The notes under the pieces: generated by a model
The model's database searches: none
The model's input: the letters and a program-made list of their open reading frames with translations, nothing else
Told to the model about the DNA's origin: nothing
Position numbers and translations under genes: made by a program
Shown here: piece by piece, positions 16,315 through 25,080 of the stretch
Position numbering within the stretch: position 1 is the first letter of the stretch
Layout: the number at the start of each line of letters is the position of its first letter
NCBI GenBank assembly: GCA_003194485.1
Contig: PQXD01000001.1
Location: 198,671-231,478 of the forward strand
DNA from: Deltaproteobacteria bacterium
GTDB taxonomy: Bacteria > Desulfobacterota > Dissulfuribacteria > Dissulfuribacterales > UBA3076
Length of the DNA stretch: 32,808 nt
Reading direction: 5' to 3'

Positions 16315-18282
16315 ATGGATAAAGGACGCCGCAGACTGGTATTTTCCGCCATTTATTGGATCATCGGGCTTATTCTTATTCTCAGCCTGCCGACTTTATG
16401 GCTTCACATGCAGACAAGAGAGGTTTCCTATGCCCAGTTCAAGAACATGTTGAGGGAAGGAAAGGTTCTGGAAGTACGCATGGATCAGAAAGAGATCCGG
16501 GGTATCCTTTATACAGGTCGTGCAGCCGGCCTTTCGAGACTGCGGGCAAAACTTCAGGAGATGGAGCAGGTAAAGATAATAGATAATGCCCCGCTGACAA
16601 AGGAAAAACAGCCTTCTCTGCAGGAACTCTACAGCCAGCTCAGGAAACTGGCTGAGCAGAAGGGCGATTTAATGCTCTTTCGTACCTTAAGGGTTGATGA
16701 CCCCAAACTTGTAGATGAACTGGATGCCAAAGGGGTTGAATATTCAGCAGTGCATGAGAGCGTCCTTGGCCAGCTTTTCTGGAGCACAATCCTGCCCATA
16801 CTTTTCTGGGTCGGGCTTTGGTTTCTGCTTATCAAGGGTATGGGAAGGCCTGGAGCAGGAATGCTTTCATTTGGCAAATCAAAGGCGAAAATTGCCATGG
16901 AGAAAGATACCGGCGTACGGTTTGAAGATGTGGCCGGATGCGATGAATCCAAAGAGGAACTGAAAGAAGTAGTGGAATTCCTGAAAGAGCCCAAGAAGTT
17001 CGAGCAATTGGGAGCCAAGATACCCAAAGGCGTGCTCCTCCTGGGTCCTCCCGGAACCGGCAAGACCCTGCTCGCAAGGGCACTGGCCGGCGAGGCGGGG
17101 GTCCCATTTTACAGCATATCCGGCTCAGAATTCATTGAGATGTTTGTGGGCGTCGGAGCCGCCAGGGTGAGAGACCTCTTTAACCAGGCCAAGAAAAACA
17201 CTCCGTGCATAATCTTCGTTGACGAGATTGACGCCATAGGTAAATTCCGTGGCGGCGGAATAATGGGAGGCGGCCACGAGGAAAGGGAGCAGACCCTGAA
17301 TCAGCTCCTTGTGGAGATGGACGGTTTTGAACCCAACCTTGGGGTAATCCTGCTTGCTGCAACCAACCGTCCCGAGATCCTGGATCCGGCCCTCCTGCGT
17401 CCCGGCAGGTTCGATCGCCAGGTAATACTCGATGCCCCTGACATGCAGGGCAGGGAAGCAATACTCAAGGTCCACTCCCGCGGTAAACCTTTGGCCCCTG
17501 GAACAGATCTCAAGACCATCGCCATCAGGACACCGGGGTTCTCCGGGGCCGACCTCGCAAATATCATGAACGAGGCAGCCCTTCTTGCAGCAAAACATAG
17601 TTCAAAACAGATCACCCAGGCCCATATCGAAGAAGCGGTTGAAAAGGTGTTCGCCGGTCCGGAACGAAAGAGCCGGGCTCTCGGGGAAAAGGAGCGCAAA
17701 CGCGTGGCCTATCATGAGGCCGGCCATGCCCTCGTGGCATTTCATTGCCCCGACGCCCCGCCGGTCGCCAAGATCTCCATCATACCGAGGGGCAAGGCAG
17801 CTCTTGGCTATACACTTCAGTTGCCAGAGGAAGAGCGGTACCTTATGACCAAGAGCGAACTCCTGGACAAGATATGTGTATCCCTTGGAGGGCGCGCTGC
17901 CGAAGAAATAGTTCTGGGAGAGGTGAGCTCCGGGGCGCAGAATGACCTGGAAATGGCCACGGAAATAGCCAGAAGCATGATATGCCGCTTCGGAATGAAC
18001 GAAAAGGTCGGGCCTGTGGCCCTTTCCAGGGAAACCAGCCCCTTTCTGAAGGCCCCTGGCTTCCCGCAGCACGCAGAACCTTTGAGCCCCGAACTCGCCT
18101 CAGAAGTGGATAGGCAGATACGACAACTGTTGAGCGAGCAAAGTGATAGGGCCAGAAAAATCATAGAAGAGCATCGGGGCTCCCTTGAGAAAGTGGCTGA
18201 GCGCCTGCTCGTTAAAGAGATAATGAGCAAGGATGAGTTCTGCAAAATCGCAGGAGAGACAGAAGAAAAAGACCCTGAATAA
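16315..18282 (+). CDS. ftsH: ATP-dependent zinc metalloprotease FtsH
   Basis: This 655-aa inner-membrane AAA+ protease degrades membrane and short-lived cytosolic proteins. TM1 is about 10-31 and TM2 about 155-174. The AAA+ module shows Walker A GPPGTGKT (244-251), Walker B IIFVDEID (299-306) and the second region of homology [20 protein letters not shown]. The protease domain has HEAGH (467-471) and the third zinc ligand D544. The segment between the two membrane helices is about 125 residues, longer than the roughly 70-90 of common FtsH, with a Lys/Gln-rich helical part (78-120). All catalytic residues are intact. A degP-like gene follows 28 bases later, so the two are probably co-transcribed. 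Confidence 0.95.
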   Translation: MDKGRRRLVFSAIYWIIGLILILSLPTLWLHMQTREVSYAQFKNMLREGKVLEVRMDQKEIRGILYTGRAAGLSRLRAKLQEMEQVKIIDNAPLTKEKQPSLQELYSQLRKLAEQKGDLMLFRTLRVDDPKLVDELDAKGVEYSAVHESVLGQLFWSTILPILFWVGLWFLLIKGMGRPGAGMLSFGKSKAKIAMEKDTGVRFEDVAGCDESKEELKEVVEFLKEPKKFEQLGAKIPKGVLLLGPPGTGKTLLARALAGEAGVPFYSISGSEFIEMFVGVGAARVRDLFNQAKKNTPCIIFVDEIDAIGKFRGGGIMGGGHEEREQTLNQLLVEMDGFEPNLGVILLAATNRPEILDPALLRPGRFDRQVILDAPDMQGREAILKVHSRGKPLAPGTDLKTIAIRTPGFSGADLANIMNEAALLAAKHSSKQITQAHIEEAVEKVFAGPERKSRALGEKERKRVAYHEAGHALVAFHCPDAPPVAKISIIPRGKAALGYTLQLPEEERYLMTKSELLDKICVSLGGRAAEEIVLGEVSSGAQNDLEMATEIARSMICRFGMNEKVGPVALSRETSPFLKAPGFPQHAEPLSPELASEVDRQIRQLLSEQSDRARKIIEEHRGSLEKVAERLLVKEIMSKDEFCKIAGETEEKDPE

Positions 18283-18310
18283 TAAAAAATGTTAAGGAGA
18301 AGAAAACAAT

Positions 18311-19792
18311 ATGTACCCGGAGAGCAATCTGAAAACATTTGTGCAGTTTAACCTTGTCAGGATGCTGGCAGCAATACTGTTGGTATTGAGTTGTGCTGCA
18401 AACAGTTTTGCATCAGATATCGATGACCAGAACATAGCCCTGTTGGACAGGACGGCCAAGGCCTTTGCCGCCGTGGTTAAAAAGGCCGTGCCGGCCGTGG
18501 TATTTGTCCGAGTTGAAAAGACAGTGGAAAGTCGCGGTACGGCGTCGCCCTTTCAGTTTCAGGATCCGTTTGATTTTTTTAATGATCCGTTTTTTGAGCG
18601 TTTTTTTGGCCCCCACTTTCAGCCGAGACGGAGAATGCCCAGAAAATTCCAGCAGAGGGGGCAGGGCTCAGGCTTTATCATCAGCAAAGACGGCTACATC
18701 CTTATCAATAACCATGTGGTTGGAGACGCTGACCTCATCAAGGTAAAGCTGTCTGACGGCAGGGAGTTCAAGGCCAAGGTGATAGGGACGGATCCGCAGT
18801 CCGACGTGGCAGTCATAAAGATAGACGCAACGAATCTGCCCGTGCTCCGCCTGGGCGACTCGGACAAGCTCGAGGTGGGAGAGTGGGTCATAGCCATAGG
18901 CAATCCCTTTGGTCTCAGCCAGACGGTCACTGTAGGCGTGGTCAGCGCCAAGGGCAGAAGCCGTATAGGCATCAACGACTATGAGGACTTTATACAGACG
19001 GATGCCGCCATAAATCCGGGTAATTCAGGCGGACCACTTGTTAACATCCACGGAGAGGCCGTAGGTATGAACACTGCCATATTCTCCAGGAGCGGCGGTT
19101 ATATGGGTATAGGTTTCGCTATACCCATAAATATGGCAAAGGCCATCAAGGATCAACTCCTGAAAAAGGGCAAAGTTACCAGGGGGTGGCTTGGAGTGGT
19201 CATACAGGATATAGACGAGGAGCTCGCAAAGTCCTTTGGCCTGGAAAAGACGGAGGGCGTGTTGATAGCCGAGGTCTCTGAGGGCTCTCCCGCAGAAAAA
19301 GCAGGCCTGAAACAGGGTGATATCATACTCCGCCTGAACGGCAAAAAGGTTGATGATCTGGGGGAACTCAGAAACAAGATAGCCCTGACCGCGCCGGGAA
19401 CCAAGGTAAAATTGGAGGTCCTGAGAGAAAATAAACGCAGGACCATCCAGGTCACTATCGGCGAACAGCCTGCCGGCAGGGCCATAGGGATGGCCCAGCA
19501 TGAGATCCTGGGCAAAATCGGCCTTGTGGTGCAAGACCTGACCGAGGAGCTTGCAAAACAATTCGGATACCGTGAGTCCCAGGGTGTTCTGGTGGCAGAG
19601 GTAGAGCCGGGAAGCCCGGCAGCCCGTGTGGGTATCCGCCCCGGACATCTGATAGAAGAGGTGAACCGCAAGCGGGTTCACAATATGGATGAGTTTGTAA
19701 GGGCCCTGGCCCAATCAAAAAAGACAAAGAGCGTCCTTTTCAGGGTCCGGGACGGCGAGTTCAGCCGTTACGTAGCCATACGTATCGAGTAA
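18311..19792 (+). CDS. Periplasmic serine protease, DegP/HtrA family
   Basis: This 493-aa exported protease-chaperone has a signal peptide (1-34, ending NSFAS), an LA-loop-like Phe/Asp-rich segment (79-110), and a trypsin-like domain with triad H135 (NNHVV), D165 (SDVAVIKID) and S239 (NPGNSGGPL). PDZ1 spans about 270-385 and PDZ2 about 400-490. The length matches DegP/DegQ (MucD-like) proteins. AAGGAGA about 12 bases upstream of ATG 18311 is the ribosome-binding site. Downstream of ftsH, it completes a cluster for handling misfolded envelope proteins. DegP cannot be told from DegQ by sequence alone. Confidence 0.93.
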   Translation: MYPESNLKTFVQFNLVRMLAAILLVLSCAANSFASDIDDQNIALLDRTAKAFAAVVKKAVPAVVFVRVEKTVESRGTASPFQFQDPFDFFNDPFFERFFGPHFQPRRRMPRKFQQRGQGSGFIISKDGYILINNHVVGDADLIKVKLSDGREFKAKVIGTDPQSDVAVIKIDATNLPVLRLGDSDKLEVGEWVIAIGNPFGLSQTVTVGVVSAKGRSRIGINDYEDFIQTDAAINPGNSGGPLVNIHGEAVGMNTAIFSRSGGYMGIGFAIPINMAKAIKDQLLKKGKVTRGWLGVVIQDIDEELAKSFGLEKTEGVLIAEVSEGSPAEKAGLKQGDIILRLNGKKVDDLGELRNKIALTAPGTKVKLEVLRENKRRTIQVTIGEQPAGRAIGMAQHEILGKIGLVVQDLTEELAKQFGYRESQGVLVAEVEPGSPAARVGIRPGHLIEEVNRKRVHNMDEFVRALAQSKKTKSVLFRVRDGEFSRYVAIRIE

Positions 19793-19815
19793 AACTTTCA
19801 AAGGAGCCGCAAGCC

Positions 19816-19836
19816 GGGCGGGGTTTGTCCCCGCCC
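19816..19836. repeat. Perfect GC hairpin
   Basis: GGGCGGGG pairs perfectly with CCCCGCCC around a TTTGT loop, between the protease stop and the next gene. There is no U-run. This hairpin type recurs in many bacterial genomes; it may stabilise the protease mRNA or weaken read-through. Confidence 0.55.
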
Positions 19837-19850
19837 TTACAGGATTCCTA

Positions 19851-20519
19851 ATGTTTTTCAACCCCTTTGCCATTCTTTTATTTTTGCTGTTTCTGTTCGG
19901 CCTGATCTTCCTTTTTGCCCTCATACACGTGGGAATCATGACCATAGCATTTGAGAAGATAGGCTTCGGTCCAGGGCAGGTTTTTACATTTTTGGTGATA
20001 TCCCTTTTTGGCAGTCACATAAACATCCCTGTCAAGCGAATAAAAAGCAAGATCGTAAACATCCCCACCAGAGTCAGGTTCTTTGGCATTACATACAGAA
20101 TTCCCACAAGCTCGTTTCCCGGTACAGTGGTGACAGTTAATGTAGGTGGAGCACTTGTGCCCTTGTCTCTTTCTCTTTACCTGATGGTAAAATGGCAGCT
20201 CTTCTTCGATCCGTTGCTGGGTATAGCCATAATTTCAGCCGTAACCTACTGGCTGGCCAGGCCTGTGGCCGGGCTTGGCATAGCCCTGCCCCTGTTCATT
20301 CCCCCTTTTCTGGCCGCCCTGGTAGCCGTTTTAATTTCCGCTGGAGATCATGCCCCGGTTGTGGCATATATTTCCGGGACTCTTGGAACCTTGATAGGTG
20401 CCGATCTCATGCACTATAAAGACTTAGACCTAATCAATGCACCGGTGGTGTCCATAGGAGGGGCAGGTACATTTGACGGGATCTTTCTTACCGGGATTAT
20501 AGCCGTCCTTTTGGCCTGA
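19851..20519 (+). CDS. DUF1614 family integral membrane protein
   Basis: This 222-aa protein has about six hydrophobic segments. It fits DUF1614: an N-terminal membrane helix, the GSHINIP block (34-60 region), NVGGALVPLSLSLYL, and a C-terminal HYKDLDLINAPVVSIGGAGTFDGIFLTG segment that is highly conserved in the family. The function of DUF1614 is unknown. It lies in the same direction as the protease cluster but is separated from it by a GC hairpin. The ribosome-binding site (AGGAT) is weak. A 33-base perfect inverted repeat begins nine bases after the stop and could end its transcript. Confidence 0.85.
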   Translation: MFFNPFAILLFLLFLFGLIFLFALIHVGIMTIAFEKIGFGPGQVFTFLVISLFGSHINIPVKRIKSKIVNIPTRVRFFGITYRIPTSSFPGTVVTVNVGGALVPLSLSLYLMVKWQLFFDPLLGIAIISAVTYWLARPVAGLGIALPLFIPPFLAALVAVLISAGDHAPVVAYISGTLGTLIGADLMHYKDLDLINAPVVSIGGAGTFDGIFLTGIIAVLLA

Positions 20520-20528
20520 CACGACACC

Positions 20529-20644
20529 TGTTGTGAAGTAGGCCGTCTTTTTTCGGGTTTCGATCGCGAGCAAGATCGCACTCTCTCTGGCAAATGTGAT
20601 AAGTCAGCTTTGAAACCCGAAAAAAGACGGCCTACTTCACAACA
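20529..20644. repeat. Family A repeat, copy 2: perfect 33-base inverted repeat
   Basis: Bases 20529-20561 (TGTTGTGAAGTAGGCCGTCT...) are perfectly complementary to 20612-20644, around a 50-base centre. The inner arm and centre (GGGTTTCGATCGCG, then AGCTTTGAAACCCG) match the core of copies 1 and 3. The outer arm sequence is entirely different but still pairs. It ends nine bases before the insertion sequence and may serve as a strong transcript-end structure after the DUF1614 gene. Confidence 0.85.
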
Positions 20645-20653
20645 AATGACAGA

Positions 20654-21256
20654 TTTATTTTTCCATGCGCCAGGTCTAAAACCTTCGCCTTTCAGGCGAA
20701 AGGCTTCAGCAGTTAAGGGATCGTGGTAAACTTGCTCATGGGAGGTTATCGCCATAAGCAAAGAATATCGCAAGGGGCCTCACACGATCTATGATATCCA
20801 GTATCATTTCGTATGGGTTACGAAATATCGTTATCATGTTTTGAAAGGAGAAGTGGCTTTTAGAACCAGGGAGATAATCCGTCAGACTTGTGAGGCCCGC
20901 AATATTACAATTCTTAATGGTCATGTTAGCAGGGATCATGTTCATCTGCATGTTTCATGTCCTCCAGAACTTGCTCCGAGCAAGATAGTTCAATATGTGA
21001 AAGGACGAAGTTCTCGACTGATTCAGCAAGAATTTCCGCATTTGCGTAAGAGATATTGGGGAAGGCATCTTTGGGCTCGCGGCTATTTTTGTGCAACAGT
21101 TGGGAATGTTACAGAAAAAATGATAGCCGCTTATATTGCAAGCCAAGAAAAGGCGAGCCCTAAAGAGGCCTTCACTATTGCTAATGACTAAAGATTGAAC
21201 CATGTTAGACTTTCAGTCGTATAAGAAATCTACCTGCTTTCAGCAGGTAGTGGTTT
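20654..21256 (+). mobile_element. IS200/IS605-type insertion sequence, full copy
   Basis: The element carries only a Y1 transposase gene. The left end has a subterminal hairpin (CCTTCGCCT with AGGCGAAAGG, 20682-20703, one bulged base) and the right end a perfect hairpin CTACCTGC/GCAGGTAG (21230-21250). Both are typical of a family that has no inverted terminal repeats. The first 125 bases (20654-20778) are identical to 32684-32808. The left limit is set by where that identity begins and the right limit by the hairpin, so both may be off by several bases. The element lies just upstream of hisD and in the same direction. Confidence 0.85.
20754..21191 (+). CDS. tnpA: IS200/IS605-family Y1 transposase TnpA, apparent ATA start
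   Basis: This 145-aa HUH single-strand DNA transposase has its HUH motif at H62-V63-H64 and the catalytic Tyr127 in EKMIAAYIAS. Full-length family homology begins at KEYRKGPHTIYDIQYHFVWV. The codon before this stretch is ATA (20754), with GGGAGG seven to eight bases upstream. There is no ATG, GTG or TTG between the preceding in-frame stop (20727) and 20754. The first standard start downstream, TTG 20841, would remove the first beta strand. So either ATA is used or the gene is poorly expressed. The second copy at 32784 has the same ATA. Confidence 0.85.
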   Translation: MSKEYRKGPHTIYDIQYHFVWVTKYRYHVLKGEVAFRTREIIRQTCEARNITILNGHVSRDHVHLHVSCPPELAPSKIVQYVKGRSSRLIQQEFPHLRKRYWGRHLWARGYFCATVGNVTEKMIAAYIASQEKASPKEAFTIAND

Positions 21257-21298
21257 AATCTTGTATTGTTGCAATATAGCTTTAGGGAGAATGAAACG

Positions 21299-22600
21299 AT
21301 GCTGAGACCTGTTCATTATAATACTGCTGAGGGAAAGAAACGGGTGGATTCCTTGATCAAGCGCCATTTTGAGATCTCCTCACAGCATGAGGCCAGGGTA
21401 AAGGAGATACTTGAACAGATAAGAAATAAAGGAGACCAGGCTATAGTCCAATACACAAGACAGTATGATGCCCCTTATTTTGAAATCAAAGACCTGGCAG
21501 TATCCCAACAGGAGTTAAAAGATGCGTATTCAAAGGTAGACAACGATTTCCTGTCAAGTCTCAGGAAGGCCATCTCCAATATTGAAGAATTCCATATGCT
21601 CCAGAAGCCGAAATCCTGGATGACGACAAGGGAAGACGGTACCATACTGGGGCAAATGGTACGACCAGTGGATGCCGCCGGATTGTATTGCCCCGGAGGC
21701 AAGGGAGGTAAAACACCTCTGGTCTCCTCCGTTCTCATGAATGCAATCCCTGCCGGAATTGCAGGGGTCAAACGGATTGTGCTCGCCACGCCGCCCGACA
21801 GGCATGGGGCCGTGAACCCTCACTTGCTGGTAGCAATCTCAGAGGTTGGAATAAAGGAAATCTACAAGATGGGAAGCGCCTGGGCCATCGGTGCGCTGGC
21901 CTTTGGAACAGAGACGGTTGCCCCGGTAGACATAGTAGTGGGACCAGGTAACATCTATGTGGCCCTGGCCAAGAAGATGGTATCAGGTATTGTCGGGATC
22001 GACATGCTGGCAGGGCCCAGCGAGGTAGTCATCATAGCTGATGAGAGCGCACCGCCGGAATTCGTGGCTGCTGATCTCCTCTCCCAGGCAGAGCACGACC
22101 CCATGGCGACAGCCGTGCTGATTACTACATCGGCAAGGCTTGCCGAGGAGGTAACCACGGAACTGGAACACCAGCTTGAAAAACTGGAAAGACAGGAGAC
22201 CGCAGCCGAGTCCCTGGAGACAAACGGTCTGTTGCTGAAAGTTGATGATCTTGAGACAGCTGCCGAGATAGCAAACAGGGCCGGGCCTGAGCACCTGGAG
22301 CTTATGATCTCAGATCCGTGGGGGCTGCTTCCAAAGATCCGCCATGCAGGGGCAATCTTCCTGGGCAACGCTACACCGGAGCCCATAGGGGACTATATTG
22401 CCGGACCTAACCACGTACTCCCCACCATGGGTACGGCCCGGTTCTCTTCAGCCCTTGGTGTGGGGACCTTCCTTAAGCATTCGAGCGTGATTTCCTATTC
22501 CCGGGAGGCCTTTCAAAAGGATGCTGATGACGTAATCCGCCTGGCGGAGATCGAAGGCCTTACGGCCCATGCCATGTCCATCAGGGTACGACAAGGATAG
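21299..22600 (+). CDS. hisD: Histidinol dehydrogenase
   Basis: This 433-aa zinc enzyme catalyses the last two steps of histidine synthesis, oxidising L-histidinol to L-histidine with NAD+. Expected residues are present: Q263 and H266 (SQAEHD), E331 and H332 (GPEHLEL), D365 (IGDYIAGPNH) and H424 (GLTAHAMS). The frame is open from TTG 21266, but GGGAG (21284-21288) favours ATG 21299. The insertion sequence ends about 40 bases upstream, so the original promoter may have been displaced. No other his gene is in the window. The TAG stop overlaps the end of the nested inverted repeat that follows. Confidence 0.95.
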   Translation: MLRPVHYNTAEGKKRVDSLIKRHFEISSQHEARVKEILEQIRNKGDQAIVQYTRQYDAPYFEIKDLAVSQQELKDAYSKVDNDFLSSLRKAISNIEEFHMLQKPKSWMTTREDGTILGQMVRPVDAAGLYCPGGKGGKTPLVSSVLMNAIPAGIAGVKRIVLATPPDRHGAVNPHLLVAISEVGIKEIYKMGSAWAIGALAFGTETVAPVDIVVGPGNIYVALAKKMVSGIVGIDMLAGPSEVVIIADESAPPEFVAADLLSQAEHDPMATAVLITTSARLAEEVTTELEHQLEKLERQETAAESLETNGLLLKVDDLETAAEIANRAGPEHLELMISDPWGLLPKIRHAGAIFLGNATPEPIGDYIAGPNHVLPTMGTARFSSALGVGTFLKHSSVISYSREAFQKDADDVIRLAEIEGLTAHAMSIRVRQG

Positions 22601-22994
22601 TAAATATCCGGTGAACCCGTGGTCCTACGTGACCGTTCACGGGCAGGGGATATTTCTTTTCACTTAACACTTCAGCCCCTTGTTTTCTTAAGGCTTTTGA
22701 CATGGGGGAGTCTTGCCCCCTCCCCGTTCTCCTTCGCTGCGCTCAGGAGCCGGGGTTTCCCCCACAGCAAAAGCCGAGAAAACTACGGGGGCTTCCGTTA
22801 AACTGTTCAAAGAAATATCCCCTTCCCGTGAACGGTTGCCATCCGTGCCCTGCCGCAGGAGCGGTTTGCCTTTTGCAGGGTTTCGATCGCGGGCCAAATT
22901 GCACTGCCTCTCCGGTCTGCGATGAGTGAGCTTTGAAACCCGGAAAAAGGTAACCGCTTCAAGGCAGGATATAACGGGTTCACCGAATATTTAC
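22600..22994. repeat. Nested inverted-repeat element containing family A copy 3
   Basis: Four inverted repeats are stacked. The outer pair is 22600-22620 with 22974-22994 (21 bases, one mismatch). The second pair is 22632-22659 with 22809-22836 (28 bases, one mismatch). The third is an imperfect pair near 22674-22710 and 22757-22794. The innermost is a short hairpin (about 22723-22756). Family A copy 3 (22855-22994) fills the space between the second right arm and the outer right arm. No credible gene lies inside. The 442-base gap between hisD and the next gene is almost wholly this element. Confidence 0.85.
22855..22994. repeat. Family A repeat, copy 3
   Basis: This copy has the 53-base core (22898-22950) identical to copy 1. 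The arm GAGCGGTTTGCCTTTTGCAG pairs imperfectly with the sequence around 22937-22960. It shares GGGTTTCGATCGCG with copy 2. Confidence 0.8.
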
Positions 22995-23042
22995 AAAGGA
23001 TACGGCTCAACTTAACTGTGATAACAGGGCGGCCTTCGTCCC

Positions 23043-23825
23043 TCACAAACTGAGCCCGGAGGCACTGGCCATACTACACCTGCCCTGGAAGAGCTTTTTC
23101 TTGACCCAGCGCATGCCATATTTGAGCAAGGCCTTTTCGTCATTGGATATGGCCTCTATCACCTCCTCAGACTCCATGTAACGATCAAGGTTAGGGCCCT
23201 CCAGGAAATATTGACGGAACCTGTCAACGTCATAGCATCCCACGTGGAAGATATCTATTTGATCTGCATTAAGATTAGCTATGCCTGACACTGTCTTGGC
23301 CTGAAGTATCTCCCCAAAGATGTCATTCATTTCATTATATGGCTCAAGGCCTTCATTTTCCTTCCAGTTCCTGACGGTCCATTCCTTCCCGTCCCGGAAT
23401 CCCTCACAATCCGGTTCCCTGACAATATAATAGAACTCCTCCACTCCCTCCCTGTCCTGGCTTCGACAGGCCATTCTGGCCAGGGGATAAGTGCGGCATG
23501 CACCGGGCCGGTCCTTATAAACCCTGCAGCCTTTTCCCTCTTCCAGAAACGGGCATTTTAAATAAGGGTCTTCCATCTTGAGCGTCACTACCGGAAGCCC
23601 TGAATTCTGCCCGACATATATGGTTGTATAACGTTTAAGAAAGTCCCCGGACTTCATATCCAGGTGATTCTTGAGCCTGAATATATCATAAGGCGTGAGG
23701 ATCAGGCTTAAATCATAACAGCAGGATGTAAAACAGCTCTTATCCGGCGTGCAGGAAAAGCAGAAGGTGTCGTCGTCTTTTAACCGTCTGGATTTGTCAA
23801 TATAAGCTTCAGGTCCTTGAGACAT
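23043..23825 (-). CDS. YkgJ-family cysteine-cluster protein
   Basis: This 260-aa cytosolic protein has the zinc/iron-chelating CxxCxxCC-type domain. C22 and C25 are followed by C31, C35 and C36 (CFSCTPDKSCFTSCC). A second cluster lies around residues 91-110, with KCPFLEEGKGCRVYKDRPGA, a downstream Cys and RTYPLAR. These are the hallmarks of YkgJ proteins, whose biochemical role is not settled; metal binding is the safe claim. AGGAGA eight bases upstream supports ATG 23825. It has the same orientation as the aminotransferase gene upstream, but a degraded repeat separates them. Confidence 0.85.
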   Translation of the reverse strand: MSQGPEAYIDKSRRLKDDDTFCFSCTPDKSCFTSCCYDLSLILTPYDIFRLKNHLDMKSGDFLKRYTTIYVGQNSGLPVVTLKMEDPYLKCPFLEEGKGCRVYKDRPGACRTYPLARMACRSQDREGVEEFYYIVREPDCEGFRDGKEWTVRNWKENEGLEPYNEMNDIFGEILQAKTVSGIANLNADQIDIFHVGCYDVDRFRQYFLEGPNLDRYMESEEVIEAISNDEKALLKYGMRWVKKKLFQGRCSMASASGLSL

Positions 23826-23852
23826 GAATTGGTCTCCTAAAATAACATTTTT

Positions 23853-23900
23853 AATTCTGCTGAAAATACCCTGTTCCAGGCATCATTTCAATTTTTTCGT
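23853..23900. repeat. Possible degraded family B end
   Basis: AATTCTGCTGAAAATACCC, then TTTCAATTTTTTCG, resembles the left part of family B copy 1 with several mismatches. It lies in the 107-base gap between two minus-strand genes. No palindrome or right end is present. Confidence 0.35.
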
Positions 23901-23932
23901 TCATGCGATCCTATCTAACTGCTCCAATTAAT

Positions 23933-25066
23933 TCATGCCTGAGAACCGATGGCCCTTTCCAGACAATCTATGACTATTTCCTGTTCCTCTGGTGTGATGA
24001 AGGCATGCATGGGAAGGGACAGCACTTCCTCTGCGGCCCTTTCAGCATGGGGAAAGGAGCCTGGCCCGAGCCCCAGGCCTTTAAAGGCGGGCTGGAGGTG
24101 TATCGGTTTGGGATAATGTATGGCAAAGGGAATTCCCTCTTGTTTGAGAAAGCCGGCCACCTGATCTCTCAATCCCCCAGTGATTCTTACAGTGTACTGG
24201 GCGTATACACTTGTCCTTTCAGGCATTATTTCAGGAACCTGTATTTCCGGCATCTTATGGCTAATCAGTTCTGAATAATGGATTGCGGCTTTCTGTCTGG
24301 CCTTGATTTCTTCATCAAAGTGGGCAAATTTGGCCAGGACTATTGCTGCCTGGATGCTGTCCAGCCTGGCATTAATGCCTATTTCTTCATGCAGGTATCT
24401 GGCCTTCTGGCCATGGACCCTGAGGCACCTTATCATATCCGCCTTCTCCGGGTCGTCAGTGAAGACCATGCCCCCGTCCCCATATGCCCCAAGGGGCTTT
24501 GAAGGGAAAAAAGAGGTGACACCTATATCGCTGAGGCCGCAGGACAGCCGGTCTTTGTATCTTGCCCCGAAGGACTGGCAGGCATCCTCGATCACAAACA
24601 GGCCGGACCCTGACGCAATTTCATTGATCTCGTCCATATCGGGGCACTGGCCATAGAGGCTCACCGGGAGGATACCCCTCACCCTGGCCCCGGCCTTCTG
24701 CCTTGCAGCCAGGATGTCCCGTATCTCGCCGGTGTCAAGGTTGAAGCTTTTAGGGTCTATATCCACGAATACGGGCCTTGCCTTCAGAAGGGCTATGACT
24801 TCCGCGGTGGCTATAAACGTAAAGGGGGTGGTGATGACCTCTTCTCCTGGTCTTAAGTTCATTGCCATGAGGGCAAGGAGCAGACCGTCCGTGCCCGAGC
24901 CTACCCCTATTGCGTGGCTTACCTCTACGTAACCCGCAAGAGCTGTCTCCAGATCCTCCACCGGCTTGCCCAGTATGAACCGGCTTTCTTTAATTATCTC
25001 GTGGATGGCCGAGTCTATTTCCTGTCTGTAGCTTTGATACTGCCTGCCTAAATCAACAAATTTCAT
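23933..25066 (-). CDS. DegT/DnrJ/EryC1/StrS-family sugar aminotransferase (WbpE-like)
   Basis: This 377-aa PLP enzyme transfers an amino group to a keto-sugar nucleotide, normally for surface polysaccharide synthesis. The PLP lysine is K190 in SFFPSKPLGAYGDGG; D161 and Q164 (VIEDACQSFGA) contact the cofactor. The sequence TTPFTFIATAEVIALL and the LYGQCPDMDEI block recall WbpE/WlbC enzymes for 3-amino uronic sugars; that specificity is from memory and inferred. The frame is open to 25144, but ATG 25066 gives the family N-terminus MKFVDLGRQY, with AAAGGAT upstream. No other sugar genes are adjacent, although the beta-helix protein at 14002 is also sugar-nucleotide-like. Confidence 0.9.
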   Translation of the reverse strand: MKFVDLGRQYQSYRQEIDSAIHEIIKESRFILGKPVEDLETALAGYVEVSHAIGVGSGTDGLLLALMAMNLRPGEEVITTPFTFIATAEVIALLKARPVFVDIDPKSFNLDTGEIRDILAARQKAGARVRGILPVSLYGQCPDMDEINEIASGSGLFVIEDACQSFGARYKDRLSCGLSDIGVTSFFPSKPLGAYGDGGMVFTDDPEKADMIRCLRVHGQKARYLHEEIGINARLDSIQAAIVLAKFAHFDEEIKARQKAAIHYSELISHKMPEIQVPEIMPERTSVYAQYTVRITGGLRDQVAGFLKQEGIPFAIHYPKPIHLQPAFKGLGLGPGSFPHAERAAEEVLSLPMHAFITPEEQEIVIDCLERAIGSQA

Positions 25067-25080
25067 GTCTGTATCCTTTC

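Noticed and set aside
17602-18072. Minus-strand frames inside ftsH and the protease gene
   Set aside because: These are shadows of long, well-conserved genes on the plus strand; no ribosome-binding site or family.
20414-20773. Minus-strand frame, with a sister at 32513-32803, sharing 40 N-terminal residues
   Set aside because: The shared part is only the reverse of the insertion-sequence left end; the rest differs. It is not a gene family.
22688-22929. Overlapping open frames in the hisD-YkgJ gap
   Set aside because: They lie entirely within nested inverted repeats and family A copy 3, on both strands; composition follows the repeats rather than a protein.
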